Shown: in pieces, positions 8,030 to 17,370 of the stretch
Layout of the letters: every line of letters begins with the position of its first letter
How positions within the stretch are numbered: position 1 is the stretch's first letter
Source: Planctomycetota bacterium
Lineage (GTDB): Bacteria; Planctomycetota; UBA1135; GCA-002748355
Assembly (NCBI GenBank): GCA_024278315.1
Contig: JAJRTL010000104.1
Location: 1-48,102, forward strand
Length of the DNA: 48,102 nt
Reading direction: 5' to 3'
Program-made: the position numbers and the translations under genes
The notes under the pieces: generated by a model
What the model was told of the DNA's origin: nothing
Seen by the model: the letters and a program-made list of their open reading frames with translations, nothing else
The model's database searches: none

Positions 8030-10285
8030 TTACTTGGAGTTCTTCTGGATGGCCCCTGGCCCCGTGTCCAGACGGATCTGGATGCTGCCCTTCTCAGGCT
8101 CATCCTCCGCCTCCGGCATCGGCAGCTCGTCCTCCTCCAGGTCCTTCTCGGATGTCTTCCAGATCTTGGAATTGGACTCGATCCGGATATCGCGATATCG
8201 CTTCTTCGAGACGGCCTTGATGACCTCACGGGGGATGGAGATCCGATTGTTCTTGCCGGTCTCAATCGTAATGAGGTCAGGCAATTCCTGGAGGATCTTG
8301 CCCCAGATCTTGTTCTCGTTGCGCAGTTCGACGTAGCCCGTCGGAGAGTTCTTGATCAGCTGAGCCTCTCGCTCAGGCAGGAGGATCAGCTTCTTGAGGA
8401 TCTTCTCGTGGAAGGTGATCTCGCCACCATCGAGCGTCAAGACGATGTAGTCGGCCTTGATCTTCATGACGCGACCGATGAAGAAGTTCCCGTTGTGGAT
8501 CTGCGCCAGGGTATTGACTCCCCGCCTGAGCCCCTTGGTCATCCGCTTCATGCGAGCCACGCTGGTCGACACGCCACCGGGCAGGGGTGCGACAGCCACC
8601 TCCTTGGGCATGGGCTCGACCTTCGGCTCAGGTTCGGCTGTTGGTTCGATCTTCGGCTCAGCCTGCGCGACACGCGGCTCAGGTTCCGGCTCGGCCTGGG
8701 GCTCGGCCTGGGGCTCGGTCTGGGCGACACGTGGCTCGGGTTCCGGTTCGACCTTCGGCTCGACCTTCGGCTCGACCTTCGGCTCAGGTGTCATCGAGAC
8801 ATCCCCCGAGAAGAGCTTGGCGAGGCGCTCACGCGCCTCCTGGATGTCAGCCTCGGATGCGATCTCCACGCGCTCCTGGACTCCAAAGGGCTTCGACGCC
8901 CCCGTATCCGCCACGGGGCCCTTGCTTCCACCAGCCTTGCCAACGGCCACCAGCGGAACCTCGGTCTCGGTCATGACGCGGGGTCGGTCGACCTTGACGA
9001 CCTCGATACTGGTGGCCCCTGCCTCCAGCCCCAACCAGTCCTTCGCCTGGCGGACGTATTTGTCGTTGGGCTTCGCTGCCGAGTAGGCGATGGCTCCGAT
9101 GACGAGGATGGAAGCAGCCATCCCCATGCCCATGAAGCGCTTGCCCCAGCTCGACTTCCTCGGCGCGTAGACCGGTGCCTGCGCGGCGAACTCGCCATAT
9201 TCTCCGGCCTCGGCTCCCGCAGGCACCATCTCCTCGAGGTCTTCGAGGCTGCGGGATCCTTCTTCGGAATCCTCGTAGGGTGCTTCCCAGTCATCGGCGC
9301 CGTCCACATCCTCTTCTTCGCCGTAGATCGGATCCGCACCAGCTTCTTCTGCCGTGAGGTCCGCATCGAAGTCCTCGGCGATCGGGCTCTGCTCGTGGAA
9401 GGACAGATCTCCGGCAGGGGCTTCTGCCATCGATCCGGCCTCGACGGGCTCTCCCTCTTCCTGGCCAAAGATACTCGGATCGCCAAAGCGATCCATGGTC
9501 TCCTGGGTGGGAATGCCGAAGCTCGAGCTCTCCTGCTCTGCTGCGACCGCACCTGGCTCGTCATCCTGGAAGCCCAGGCCGCCTGCCTCGATCTCTTTCT
9601 GGGCAGCCGCTTCGATCGACCGCAACTCCTCGTCGGTCGGCTCCATGCCGACATCTTGGATGTCGAAGCCTTCGGACCCATCGTTCTCGCCCGTGCCGTC
9701 GACGAAGTCAGGTCCAAAGTCGGGATCGAAGTCATTGCCGATCCCAGACATCGCGAAGGCAGCCTCCGCACCGGACCCAGCGGTGAGGTAGTCCTCTTCC
9801 TGATTGGTTCGGTGCGTGGTCTCGAAACTCGTCTCCTCCTGGCCTGCGCTCAAGAAGTCGTCATTGTCGGTGGCTTCCGATTCCAGGTCGAAGAGATCGT
9901 CCTGATCCATGTTCTGGAGGTCGAGGCTCTCACCCATGTCGACCTCGTCCGAGCTGGACTGCGGACCCTCTTCCAGACCATCCTCAGCACCGAAGATCGA
10001 GTTCTGGAGGCTCTCGAGTTCGGGGGAGTCTTCCTGCTCCCCATCGAAGATGTCCTCATCACCGGATTCGGCGAGAATGAAGGCACTCTCCTCTTCTTCT
10101 TCCGAGGTCGAGTCCGGATCCTCTCCAAAGATGGAGGTCACGTCTTCGTCGCTGACCTCTTCATCCTCGAAATCGAGAACGAAGTCCTCGTCGAAGGCAT
10201 CAGGCTCCTTGGCTCCTCCATCGAAGCCTGGGCTGAAAGGATCGTTGTTCTCGTCTTGAGGATCTTGCATGTCGTGGTGGGCCAT
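8030..10285 (-). CDS. Large acidic single-pass membrane protein with PE-rich repeats and C-terminal beta modules
   Basis: The start is taken as the ATG at 10285, with AAGGAG nine bases upstream, giving 751 aa. The 770-aa track ORF adds 19 codons without support. About 385 residues at the N-terminus are extremely acidic and low-complexity (Asp/Glu/Ser). A basic patch then precedes one membrane helix (FMGMGMAASILVIGAIAYSA, near residue 400). Next comes a Pro-Glu-Lys/Val repeat tract (EPKVEPKVEPKVEPEPEP) that could span an envelope layer. The last ~170 residues carry two similar beta-rich modules, GNFFIGRVMKIKADYIVLTL and NENKIWGKILQELPDLITIE, reminiscent of SH3/Sm-like barrels. No enzyme motif is visible. 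Orientation would place the acidic part in the cytoplasm. Function unknown. Confidence 0.75.
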   Translation of the reverse strand: MAHHDMQDPQDENNDPFSPGFDGGAKEPDAFDEDFVLDFEDEEVSDEDVTSIFGEDPDSTSEEEEESAFILAESGDEDIFDGEQEDSPELESLQNSIFGAEDGLEEGPQSSSDEVDMGESLDLQNMDQDDLFDLESEATDNDDFLSAGQEETSFETTHRTNQEEDYLTAGSGAEAAFAMSGIGNDFDPDFGPDFVDGTGENDGSEGFDIQDVGMEPTDEELRSIEAAAQKEIEAGGLGFQDDEPGAVAAEQESSSFGIPTQETMDRFGDPSIFGQEEGEPVEAGSMAEAPAGDLSFHEQSPIAEDFDADLTAEEAGADPIYGEEEDVDGADDWEAPYEDSEEGSRSLEDLEEMVPAGAEAGEYGEFAAQAPVYAPRKSSWGKRFMGMGMAASILVIGAIAYSAAKPNDKYVRQAKDWLGLEAGATSIEVVKVDRPRVMTETEVPLVAVGKAGGSKGPVADTGASKPFGVQERVEIASEADIQEARERLAKLFSGDVSMTPEPKVEPKVEPKVEPEPEPRVAQTEPQAEPQAEPEPEPRVAQAEPKIEPTAEPEPKVEPMPKEVAVAPLPGGVSTSVARMKRMTKGLRRGVNTLAQIHNGNFFIGRVMKIKADYIVLTLDGGEITFHEKILKKLILLPEREAQLIKNSPTGYVELRNENKIWGKILQELPDLITIETGKNNRISIPREVIKAVSKKRYRDIRIESNSKIWKTSEKDLEEDELPMPEAEDEPEKGSIQIRLDTGPGAIQKNSK
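8749..8784 (-). repeat. Tandem 12-bp coding repeat (PEPK-type)
   Basis: Three identical copies of a 12-bp unit encode EPKV-type tetrapeptides within the Pro/Glu-rich linker of the acidic protein. Degenerate copies extend over about 8610-8790. Copy number is likely to vary between strains by slippage. Confidence 0.8.
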
Positions 10286-10418
10286 CGGCCTGCTCTCCTT
10301 TTGTGCCGTGGGAAATGGACGACAGTCCATCATCCAGGACATCAGGATTGCCTATCGGCCTGATGGCGCCTCGATCCTCAGTCGGCTTTACGCCGATCGA
10401 TAGCCCCGATGGCAAGGG

Positions 10419-12326
10419 TCACTTCCGTCGGAGAATCCGACGATCACCTTTTCGTGCGGTGACGCCCAGCCGATCCAGATGTTCGAGGAAAGGGATCAGG
10501 AACTTGCGCGAGGTCTGCATGCGGTCCCTGAGCGTTGGGATGTCGAGCACACCCTCATGTTCGCTGCAAACCCCTTCGACCAATGCCAGCGCTCTCGCGA
10601 AGCTCTCGGCGCCCCACAGGAAGCCATCGCCCGTCTCGACCGCCTGACCTTCCTCGAGCATGCACTCGAGGAGAAGGCTGCTGTCCTTGCCATACGTCTC
10701 CTGGAGCTCCTTCTTGGCGTGTGGGCGGAATCCCGCCTCGTCCAGCCAATTGCGGATACCAGCCGTCTGCTTGCGCTGTGCCGCCGACAGAGGGTCCTGC
10801 CGCGTCAGATCCCGGATACGTCCACCAGCCTCCGAAGCGACCCGACCCTGCGCCTCCAGCTCGAGCAGCGCCATCTGGAGGAGATCCTCAACCGCCTTCT
10901 CGTTGCGAAAACGGGAGATGGGGCAAGTCGTGCTGGTGGGGTGTTTCCGAAACCAGCCACCGAGCATCTTCGCGATGCGCTCCTGCTCCAGGCGCACGCT
11001 CCGATCCGAGAAGAGTCGTCGGGTTCGCGGATCCTGGAAGAGTTTCTTGTCCCCCACCATGGGCTCCAGGATGACCGTCATTTCCTCCTCGGTCCAACCG
11101 AGCTTGGCACGGCAATCCTCGATGGAGACTCCATGCGCTCCTGCCTCCTCGACGAGCAGGCGCACCCGCTCTTCGGGCAGGTCCAAGGCCTGCTCCTTGG
11201 CCTGGAGCCGCTCCACGACTTCTTCCCGGAGCCTGCGCAGCCTTCTCCCCCCAACCCCGATGACCCGTCCGCCAGCAAGGGTCCTGGGTGGGTTGAGTCT
11301 GCGCAGGAGGAGGAAGTCCCCAGAGAGCGTCACGACCTCGCCCAGGACATGCACCTGCGCCAAACCGGTCTGACCGGGGAGGATCTCGGCCTGGTCCAGG
11401 GGAAAGACCCGGGCCATGGCCTCCTTGGTTCCCAGGTGGAGATGGACCTCCTCGCCGTATTTGAGAGGCAGCATGTCCTTGACCACCCGCAGCTCGGCCT
11501 CGATCCGATAGGTGGGCTCCAGATCTGCGGAGGCGCTCAGGACGTCGCCACGCTCGACCTGGGAGAGATCGATATCCGGCAGGTTGAGGGCCGTGGAGTG
11601 ACCTGTGCGGGCCTTCTCTACCTTGCTGCCATAGGCCTGGATCCCGCGTATCCTGGACTTCTGACGCTTGCCCACGAGGTAGAGCTCGTCGCCGACATGG
11701 ATTTCACCCGCGACGGGAATCCCGGTCAGCACGGAGCCGAAGCCCTTCACCGAGAACTTGCGCTGCACCGGCATCCGGAACGAGCCGGCATGGCTCCGGG
11801 GAGACACGTCTCGCGCCATCTCCTCCAAGCGCTTCGCGAATGCGGCCACTCCCTCTCCGGTGATCGTCGAAAGCGGATGGATCTCGGCACCTTCGAGACA
11901 GCGCCCCTGGAGCAGCTCGCGCACATCCTCATGGGCCAGCTCCAAGGTCTCCTCGTCCACCAGATCCACCTTGGTCAGGGCAACCAGGCCCCGTTCGACC
12001 CCGAGCAGATCCAGGATATCCAGGTGCTCCCGGGTCTGGGGCATGACGGCGTCATCCGCTGCCACCACGAGGATGGCCAGGTCGATGGAGGTGGCACCCG
12101 CGACCATGTTCTTCAGGAAGCGCTCGTGCCCGGGCACGTCGATGAGCCCGACACGCAGCCCTCCCGAGAGTTCCAGCGGAGCGAAGCCCAGATCGATCGT
12201 GAGACCGCGCTTCTTCTCCTCTTCCCAACGGTCCGGATCGATTCCGGTGAGGGCGCGCACCAGGCTCGACTTGCCGTGATCGACGTGACCCGCGGTCCCA
12301 ACGATGATGGGGTGGATCTCGGACAA
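10419..12326 (-). CDS. selB: Selenocysteine-specific elongation factor SelB
   Basis: SelB delivers Sec-tRNA to UGA codons by binding the SECIS hairpin. The GTPase domain is complete: [13 protein letters not shown] (P-loop, residues 10-22), [10 protein letters not shown] (switch I), DVPGHERF (G3) and TKVD (G4). It is followed by EF-Tu-like domains II/III and about 270 residues of winged-helix repeats at the C-terminus, the SECIS-binding part. EF-Tu lacks such an extension. The [10 protein letters not shown] form is typical of SelB. Length (635 aa) fits. The start is TTG, 10 bp after the zinc-ribbon gene stop, so both are probably one transcript. It predicts selA, selC and selD elsewhere in the genome. 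Confidence 0.95.
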   Translation of the reverse strand: MSEIHPIIVGTAGHVDHGKSSLVRALTGIDPDRWEEEKKRGLTIDLGFAPLELSGGLRVGLIDVPGHERFLKNMVAGATSIDLAILVVAADDAVMPQTREHLDILDLLGVERGLVALTKVDLVDEETLELAHEDVRELLQGRCLEGAEIHPLSTITGEGVAAFAKRLEEMARDVSPRSHAGSFRMPVQRKFSVKGFGSVLTGIPVAGEIHVGDELYLVGKRQKSRIRGIQAYGSKVEKARTGHSTALNLPDIDLSQVERGDVLSASADLEPTYRIEAELRVVKDMLPLKYGEEVHLHLGTKEAMARVFPLDQAEILPGQTGLAQVHVLGEVVTLSGDFLLLRRLNPPRTLAGGRVIGVGGRRLRRLREEVVERLQAKEQALDLPEERVRLLVEEAGAHGVSIEDCRAKLGWTEEEMTVILEPMVGDKKLFQDPRTRRLFSDRSVRLEQERIAKMLGGWFRKHPTSTTCPISRFRNEKAVEDLLQMALLELEAQGRVASEAGGRIRDLTRQDPLSAAQRKQTAGIRNWLDEAGFRPHAKKELQETYGKDSSLLLECMLEEGQAVETGDGFLWGAESFARALALVEGVCSEHEGVLDIPTLRDRMQTSRKFLIPFLEHLDRLGVTARKGDRRILRRK

Positions 12327-12336
12327 GGGACTCGGA

Positions 12337-13032
12337 CTAGTAGAGGATGCGGCCGCAGGCCTTGCAAGTCACCAGCGAGTTGCTGCCTTGGAGCCGGGCC
12401 AGATCGTTGGGAGTCAAGCGCGTATAGCATCCGCCGCAGACCTTGCCTTCCACACTCACGACGGCCTGCCGTTCACGAGTCCGGAACAAGCCCATGTAGA
12501 GCTCGAGCTGCGCTTCGTTGACGCCCTCCAGGAAGCCTGCACGCTCTTCCTCGATGGCGCTCCGCTTGCCCTTGAGCTCCTCCTCCATCTCGCGTGCCTC
12601 TGCCAGATAGACCGCCAGCACTTCTTCGGCGGCCTTGACCTCGGCTTCGGCGGCCTCTCGCAGGGGGCTGCGGTCCTCGACGAGCTCCATCAGTTCCAGC
12701 TGCTCATTCTGCAGCTTCTCACGGTCCTCCTTGAGGTATTGGATCTGGTGCTGTGCAGCCTCGTAGGTAGAGGGGCTCTGCGCCTTGTCCCTATGCTCTT
12801 CCTGCCGCTTGATGGCATTGTCGAAGCCCTGGACCTTGAGTTCGAGTTCGGCATTCCGGGCCTCAGCGTCGCGGATGGCCTTGTCCAGTTGTTCCCAGGT
12901 CTGTCGGAGACGAGCCAGCTTGGACTCTCGTTCGGCGGTTTCCTTGGGAATAGCGTCGATCTTCACCTGGATCTTGTCCACCTTCGTGTCGATCTTCTGT
13001 AGCGAGAGAAGCTGCTGTACGGCGGGATGCAA
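12337..13032 (-). CDS. cdsZ: Coiled-coil C4 zinc-ribbon protein (CdsZ family)
   Basis: The product is 231 aa: a long antiparallel coiled coil (about residues 5-170, rich in Glu, Lys and Leu heptads) and a C-terminal zinc ribbon with CGGC and CKAC pairs. This matches the family of Helicobacter HP0958 and many bacterial 'zinc ribbon domain-containing' proteins, whose role in RNA or protein handling is poorly defined. I chose the TTG at 13032: it has a perfect GGAGG six bases upstream and gives the family-typical opening (M)HPAVQQLLSLQ. The 13284 start in the track overlaps rpoD and adds 84 unrelated residues. selB follows after 10 bp. Confidence 0.85.
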   Translation of the reverse strand: MHPAVQQLLSLQKIDTKVDKIQVKIDAIPKETAERESKLARLRQTWEQLDKAIRDAEARNAELELKVQGFDNAIKRQEEHRDKAQSPSTYEAAQHQIQYLKEDREKLQNEQLELMELVEDRSPLREAAEAEVKAAEEVLAVYLAEAREMEEELKGKRSAIEEERAGFLEGVNEAQLELYMGLFRTRERQAVVSVEGKVCGGCYTRLTPNDLARLQGSNSLVTCKACGRILY

Positions 13033-13038
13033 GGAAGG

Positions 13039-13043
13039 CCTCC
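13039..13043 (-). promoter_or_regulatory. Shine-Dalgarno (GGAGG) deciding the cdsZ TTG start
   Basis: On the minus strand GGAGG is separated by six bases from TTG CAT CCC. This identifies the non-ATG start of the zinc-ribbon gene and excludes the long ORF-track version. Confidence 0.75.
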
Positions 13044-13095
13044 AAAAGCACTTTTTCAACGACCCAAAGCCGTATGCCGGGATTTGGGAGCGAAG

Positions 13096-13124
13096 AGTGT
13101 AGGGATCTCCAACCGGCGAGTCCA
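13096..13124 (-). promoter_or_regulatory. Candidate sigma-70 promoter for cdsZ-selB
   Basis: On the minus strand TGGACT and TACACT (each 4 of 6 to consensus) are spaced 17 bp apart, about 60 bp before the cdsZ Shine-Dalgarno, in the 193-bp gap downstream of rpoD. Base match only. Confidence 0.3.
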
Positions 13125-13225
13125 CAAGAACCCTCGACAGAGCCAGTCCGGCAGACGCCAACCGACCTGGCATGCAGCCTGGACCCACCCAGCAGGGTAG
13201 ATCCATGCGCTTCGCCCTGGCCCGC

Positions 13226-14977
13226 CTACTCTTCCTGGAGAGCCTCAATGTTGCCCGAGAGGAAGCCTGAGAGCTTCCGGGCACGGACCGGGTGCTGGAG
13301 TTTCCGGACAGCCTTGGCCTCGATCTGGCGAACCCGCTCGCGGGTCACCCGGAAGATACGGCCTACCTCTTCCAAGGTGTAGGTGTAGCCGTCGCCAATG
13401 CCATAGCGCAGTTTGATGATCTCGCGCTCCCGGAAGGTCAGCGTATCGAGCACATTGGTGACCTTGTCCTTGAGCATTTCGCGGCTCGCGGACTCGACTG
13501 GCGACTCGACGCTGTCATCCTCGATGAAGTCACCGAAGTAGGAGTCGTCGCTCTCACCAATGGGACGGTCCAAGGAGATCGGATGCTTGCTGATCTTCAT
13601 CACCCGCTTGGCCTCGTCCACCGTGATGCCCGACGCCTGCGCGATCTCCTCGATCGTGGGCTCCCGGCCCTTGGCTTGCAGCAGCTTCTTGGTGACGTTG
13701 CGCAACTTGCTCATCGTCTCGATCATGTGGACCGGGATCCGGATGGTCCTGGCCTGGTCGGCGATCGAACGCGTGATGGCCTGACGAATCCACCATGTCG
13801 CGTACGTCGAGAACTTGTAGCCACGACGATACTCGTACTTTTCGACGGCCTTCATGAGACCCGTGTTGCCCTCCTGGATCAGGTCCAGGAAAGACAGTCC
13901 GCGGTTGCGGTACTTCTTGGCGATGGACACGACGAGTCGGAGGTTACCGGAACTCAGCTGTCGCTTGGCCTCTTCGTAGTCAAGGTAGGCGCGGCGCACA
14001 TCGTCGATGCGGCTCTCCAGGCGAGCCAGCGTCTCGAGACCACGCTTCTCCAACTCGTGGAACCGTTCGCGCAGCTCCGCCGCATGAGGCGCTTCGCGCA
14101 GCTCGGCCTTGTCGGCCTTGCGCCGCAGCATGTTGATCTCCTGGTAGCGGCTCTCGATCATGTCCACCAGAGGACGGACCTTCTTGATCTGGAGATTGAT
14201 CTCCTCGATCAAGAGCGCGCACTTGCGCATGCGACGATACAGCCCCATGCGTACCTGGCCGGCCTCGGCCTTGGTCAGACGCTCGTTCTGCAGCTTCGAG
14301 AAATCGGCCTGATTCCGCAGATAGAGGCCTTCGAGAGTCTTGATCACGCCGGGGAGACGGATCAACAGATCCTGCTTGCCGACGTCGGGATCCTGCTGGT
14401 TGATCTTGATCGTCCGATCCAAGGCGGACTCTCCAGCCACCACGTCCTTCAGGATCTGGATGGCAGCTGCCGTCCCGAATCCCGAGACCAGGACGATCTT
14501 GCGAAACTGCTTGCGTGTCAGCTCGATCTTGCGAGCAAGGCTGATCTCCTCATCGCGAGTCAGCAGTGGGATCTCACCCATCTGGGTCAGATACATGCGC
14601 ACCGGATCGTCGATCTTCTCGACGATGTCTGAGATCAGTGTCGAGGAACGACGTACTGGATCAGGAGCAGGTCTCTCCACGGGCTCCATGGCGATCGTCG
14701 CCTGGTTCGCAGCCACAGCCTTGAGCTTGAGGGGGTCCTCATCCTCATCGTCGTTGAGCGACGCGAGGAACGGAAGGTCTCCATCCTGGTCCTGTGAGTC
14801 ATCGACGAGGTCCAGTCCGGCCTTGTCGATGCGCTTCAGGATTTTGTTGACCAACTCGGGTGTCAGAAGCTCTTCGGGCAAGGCCTTGTTCATCTCCGCG
14901 TAGGTGATGTAGCCGTTCTTCTTGCCGGCATCGAGGAGCTTGGTGAGATAGGGATCGATTTTATCCATGGAATTCAT
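13226..14977 (-). CDS. rpoD: Primary RNA polymerase sigma factor RpoD (sigma-70)
   Basis: All regions of a primary sigma factor are present. Region 1.1 lies at about 1-65 ([19 protein letters not shown]). An acidic linker follows, then region 1.2 with [18 protein letters not shown] (about 123-140), a non-conserved insert, region 2 with [19 protein letters not shown] and [14 protein letters not shown] (core binding and -10 recognition), and region 3. Region 4.2 carries [20 protein letters not shown], the -35-recognition helix-turn-helix. Length 583 aa is normal. Starts at 14977 (MNSMDK) or three codons later are both possible; neither has a strong Shine-Dalgarno. It lies directly downstream of dnaG, the dnaG-rpoD order of the macromolecular synthesis operon, here without rpsU. 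Confidence 0.97.
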   Translation of the reverse strand: MNSMDKIDPYLTKLLDAGKKNGYITYAEMNKALPEELLTPELVNKILKRIDKAGLDLVDDSQDQDGDLPFLASLNDDEDEDPLKLKAVAANQATIAMEPVERPAPDPVRRSSTLISDIVEKIDDPVRMYLTQMGEIPLLTRDEEISLARKIELTRKQFRKIVLVSGFGTAAAIQILKDVVAGESALDRTIKINQQDPDVGKQDLLIRLPGVIKTLEGLYLRNQADFSKLQNERLTKAEAGQVRMGLYRRMRKCALLIEEINLQIKKVRPLVDMIESRYQEINMLRRKADKAELREAPHAAELRERFHELEKRGLETLARLESRIDDVRRAYLDYEEAKRQLSSGNLRLVVSIAKKYRNRGLSFLDLIQEGNTGLMKAVEKYEYRRGYKFSTYATWWIRQAITRSIADQARTIRIPVHMIETMSKLRNVTKKLLQAKGREPTIEEIAQASGITVDEAKRVMKISKHPISLDRPIGESDDSYFGDFIEDDSVESPVESASREMLKDKVTNVLDTLTFREREIIKLRYGIGDGYTYTLEEVGRIFRVTRERVRQIEAKAVRKLQHPVRARKLSGFLSGNIEALQEE

Positions 14978-15028
14978 CCGGGGGGATGATCAAGGTCGTA
15001 GGAAAAGGGGGAAGGGGATTCCCCCCAT

Positions 15029-15101
15029 GGGGATCGAGTATGGGGATCTGGTATCTAGGATTGGTGTGGGTCAGGGTCTCGTGCGGGGATCTGAGTATGG
15101 G
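15029..15101. repeat. Imperfect direct repeats in the dnaG-rpoD gap
   Basis: GGGGATCGAGTATGGGG (15029-15045) recurs as GGGGATCTGAGTATGGG (15085-15101), with a partial third copy at 15042-15059, all inside the 129-bp gap between dnaG and rpoD. They may be regulator sites or promoter duplications for rpoD; no clear promoter could be assigned. Confidence 0.4.
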
Positions 15102-15106
15102 CAGAG

Positions 15107-17134
15107 TCATCCGGCAGAAGCAGTCCTCTCGGCGCAGTTCTTCATCAGACGATTCAGCTGGATTTCAAGTTCACGAATTTCAGACCCACCCGATGACCCT
15201 TCTGTGGACCCTTCTGTGGACCCTTCTAGGGACTGGGTTCCTGGGACATCGGTGGTTCCGGCTTTGGCCCGATCGCGTCGGATCTTCCTGATTTTCTCGC
15301 GTACCTCCTGTATTTCCAACTGGTTGCGATACTCCTCAAGGAACCTTACCCCATCCAGCAGCTGCTCTCGGGGTTCCTCCAGGGCCTGAGATCCATGATG
15401 GAGATCCGTCAGCCACCGAGATCGTTCCGACTCCCCACTGGCATGGCTCATCCAGAGCTGCATGAGGCGGTCGGAGCTAGGAAAATCACCACCCTCGAGG
15501 ACCTCTTCTCTGAGGACCTCCAAGAGGCTGCGAATCCAGGGGTCTGGTAGACAGAGCTCTTCTCCGGGCCAGAGTTCCTCCAATTCCAGCAGAAGCTCGG
15601 GCTGCCTGAGGAGGACCTCCAGCAGGGTTTCCTGCACCTTCCACACTGGATCCCGAGGGCGCGCCCTGGCGGCGATTCTTTTTGGATTTCCATCACCGGC
15701 AGCTCCTGGCGACGCCTCCTTTTGGCCCTGGGCCCGTGGGAGCTTGGCCAGCAGGTGCTCTGCGGGCAGGATCAGCTTGCGCGCCATACGAGAGGCCAGA
15801 TCGTGCCTCCGCAGACGATCCTGGACCTGGGCCAGGATCAGACGGCACTCCTGCGCCGCATGCATCTTGCCGTCATGGGTCATGAAATCGAGGCGATCGG
15901 ACAAGAGATCCACGAAGGTCTCCAAGGCCTCACCCCCTTTCTCCAGCTCATTCCGAAAGGCGGTCGGACCAGACTCACTGCCGAGGATCAGATCTGCCGG
16001 ATCCAAGCCTTCGGGTAGCAGACAGATCTTGGCGGGAATCACCTCGTTGGCGAGAGCCTTGTAGCCCCGCTCGGCGGCCTGACGCCCTGCCTTGTCCCCG
16101 TCGAAGACCAGGGTCACACCGTCCCTCGCATAGCGTCGGAGGAGATTGGCGTGGTCCGGGGTCAAGCTCGTCCCCAAGGTCGCGACCGCCCCGGTCAGCC
16201 CGGCCAGATGTGCCGCGATGACGTCCGTGTAGCCCTCCATGACGAAGAGCTCCAGCGTCTCGGATTGGCGAGCCTGGTGCAAGCCGAACAGGAGTCGACG
16301 CTTGTTGAAGACCGGCGACTCCGGGGAGTTCAGGTATTTGGGCTCCTTGTCGTTCTCGAATCCAGGCAGGATACGACCCCCGAAGCCCACGATTCGCCCC
16401 CGCTCATCCTGGATCGGGAACATGAGCCGGTTGCGGAATCGATCGTAGTACTGCCCCCCCTGCGTCTTTCCGAGAATCCCGAGCTCCACGGCCATGTCCA
16501 GGGGCACCCGCTTACCTGCGAGGTACTGGACCAAGGGCCATTGCAGCTCATGGAACGAGCCCGAACCCAGCGCACCCGGAGCACAGCCGAGTCCGAAGGG
16601 GGCAATGGCAGGATCCATGGATCGCTCTGAGATATAGGTGCGACAGCCCTCATCACGTGCCAAGGCTTCGACGAAGAAGGCCTGCGTCATCGAGAGCACT
16701 TCGAGATGGTCGGCCCTGCGACTGCGCTCCCGCCTGCCCTCTCGGGAGGCCTGCGGAAGCTCCACACCGGCTCGATCGGCCAGCTGCCGCAAAGCCTCCA
16801 TGAAGTCCACCTGCTCGCGCTCCATGACGAAGCTGATGATGTCCCCGCTCTTGCCGCAACCAAAGCACCGGAAGTGCTGGCTCGCGTCGAAGATGATGAA
16901 GGAGGGAGACTTCTCGTTGTGGAAGGGGCACAGGGCCTTGTGATTCTGACCTGCGCGTTGCAGGGGAATCTGCTCCCCCACGAAAGTCACGAGATCCAGG
17001 CGCTCCTTGATGAGATCCTTGGCCTCACGTAAATCGTGCCCCGACCTGCTACCAGGACCCGTCAGGCTTTCTGGACTGTGTTGTTCCGCCCGCAAAGAAG
17101 GACCTTTGTTCCTCACCCCTGAAAAAGTTGCCAT
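15107..17134 (-). CDS. dnaG: DNA primase DnaG
   Basis: DnaG makes RNA primers at the replication fork. With the ATG at 17134 the CHC2 zinc site is CPFH (C69, H72) and CFGCG (C90, C93). The catalytic core and TOPRIM domain follow, with VMEGYTDVIAAHLAG and LVFDGDKAGRQAA supplying the metal-binding acidic residues. The C-terminal ~200 residues are the variable helicase-binding part and end with a short STEG repeat. The track start at 17353 would add 73 unrelated residues. Even from 17134, about 33 residues precede the usual family start (near DLREAKDLIKERLDL), so a closer non-ATG start cannot be excluded; no start here has a good Shine-Dalgarno. The gap 17135-17370 has an AT-rich patch next to the rsmA stop. 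Confidence 0.95.
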   Translation of the reverse strand: MATFSGVRNKGPSLRAEQHSPESLTGPGSRSGHDLREAKDLIKERLDLVTFVGEQIPLQRAGQNHKALCPFHNEKSPSFIIFDASQHFRCFGCGKSGDIISFVMEREQVDFMEALRQLADRAGVELPQASREGRRERSRRADHLEVLSMTQAFFVEALARDEGCRTYISERSMDPAIAPFGLGCAPGALGSGSFHELQWPLVQYLAGKRVPLDMAVELGILGKTQGGQYYDRFRNRLMFPIQDERGRIVGFGGRILPGFENDKEPKYLNSPESPVFNKRRLLFGLHQARQSETLELFVMEGYTDVIAAHLAGLTGAVATLGTSLTPDHANLLRRYARDGVTLVFDGDKAGRQAAERGYKALANEVIPAKICLLPEGLDPADLILGSESGPTAFRNELEKGGEALETFVDLLSDRLDFMTHDGKMHAAQECRLILAQVQDRLRRHDLASRMARKLILPAEHLLAKLPRAQGQKEASPGAAGDGNPKRIAARARPRDPVWKVQETLLEVLLRQPELLLELEELWPGEELCLPDPWIRSLLEVLREEVLEGGDFPSSDRLMQLWMSHASGESERSRWLTDLHHGSQALEEPREQLLDGVRFLEEYRNQLEIQEVREKIRKIRRDRAKAGTTDVPGTQSLEGSTEGSTEGSSGGSEIRELEIQLNRLMKNCAERTASAG
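15196..15231 (-). repeat. 12-bp tandem repeat in the dnaG C-terminal coding region
   Basis: Two perfect copies and one diverged copy of a 12-bp unit encode STEG-STEG and a degenerate tetrapeptide, in a flexible linker before the last helices of DnaG. A replication slippage product. Confidence 0.75.
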
Positions 17135-17370
17135 CCGAGGAGGATCCGTCCCTTCAAGGGAAATCGCCTTCCTGGGAACTCGCGTCTCCACCGCGATCGC
17201 AACACCACTCTTCGGGGGACTCCTCGGGATCCTGGGGACCGGGTGGCCAACTCCTGCGGAGTCGAGGCCTGGGGGGAAGGGAGTCCATCGCCGACTCGGG
17301 TGGTGCCTGTTTCGCGACCGACGGGATGCGCGCCTCGTCAATCCAGAAAACACCCGATAATCTAACTAAA

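Noticed and set aside
8408-10363. 651-aa plus-strand ORF opposite the acidic protein
   Set aside because: Leu/Gly/Asp/Arg-rich shadow of the acidic minus-strand gene, caused by GC-rich codon bias; no domain, no Shine-Dalgarno.
10479-12521. 680-aa plus-strand ORF opposite selB
   Set aside because: Antisense shadow of selB/cdsZ, which have full family motifs on the minus strand.
13292-14632. 446-aa plus-strand ORF opposite rpoD
   Set aside because: Antisense shadow of a certain rpoD.
17135-17353. N-terminal extension of dnaG in the ORF track
   Set aside because: 73 residues rich in Arg/Pro without resemblance to the primase N-terminus; DnaG normally begins shortly before the zinc domain.
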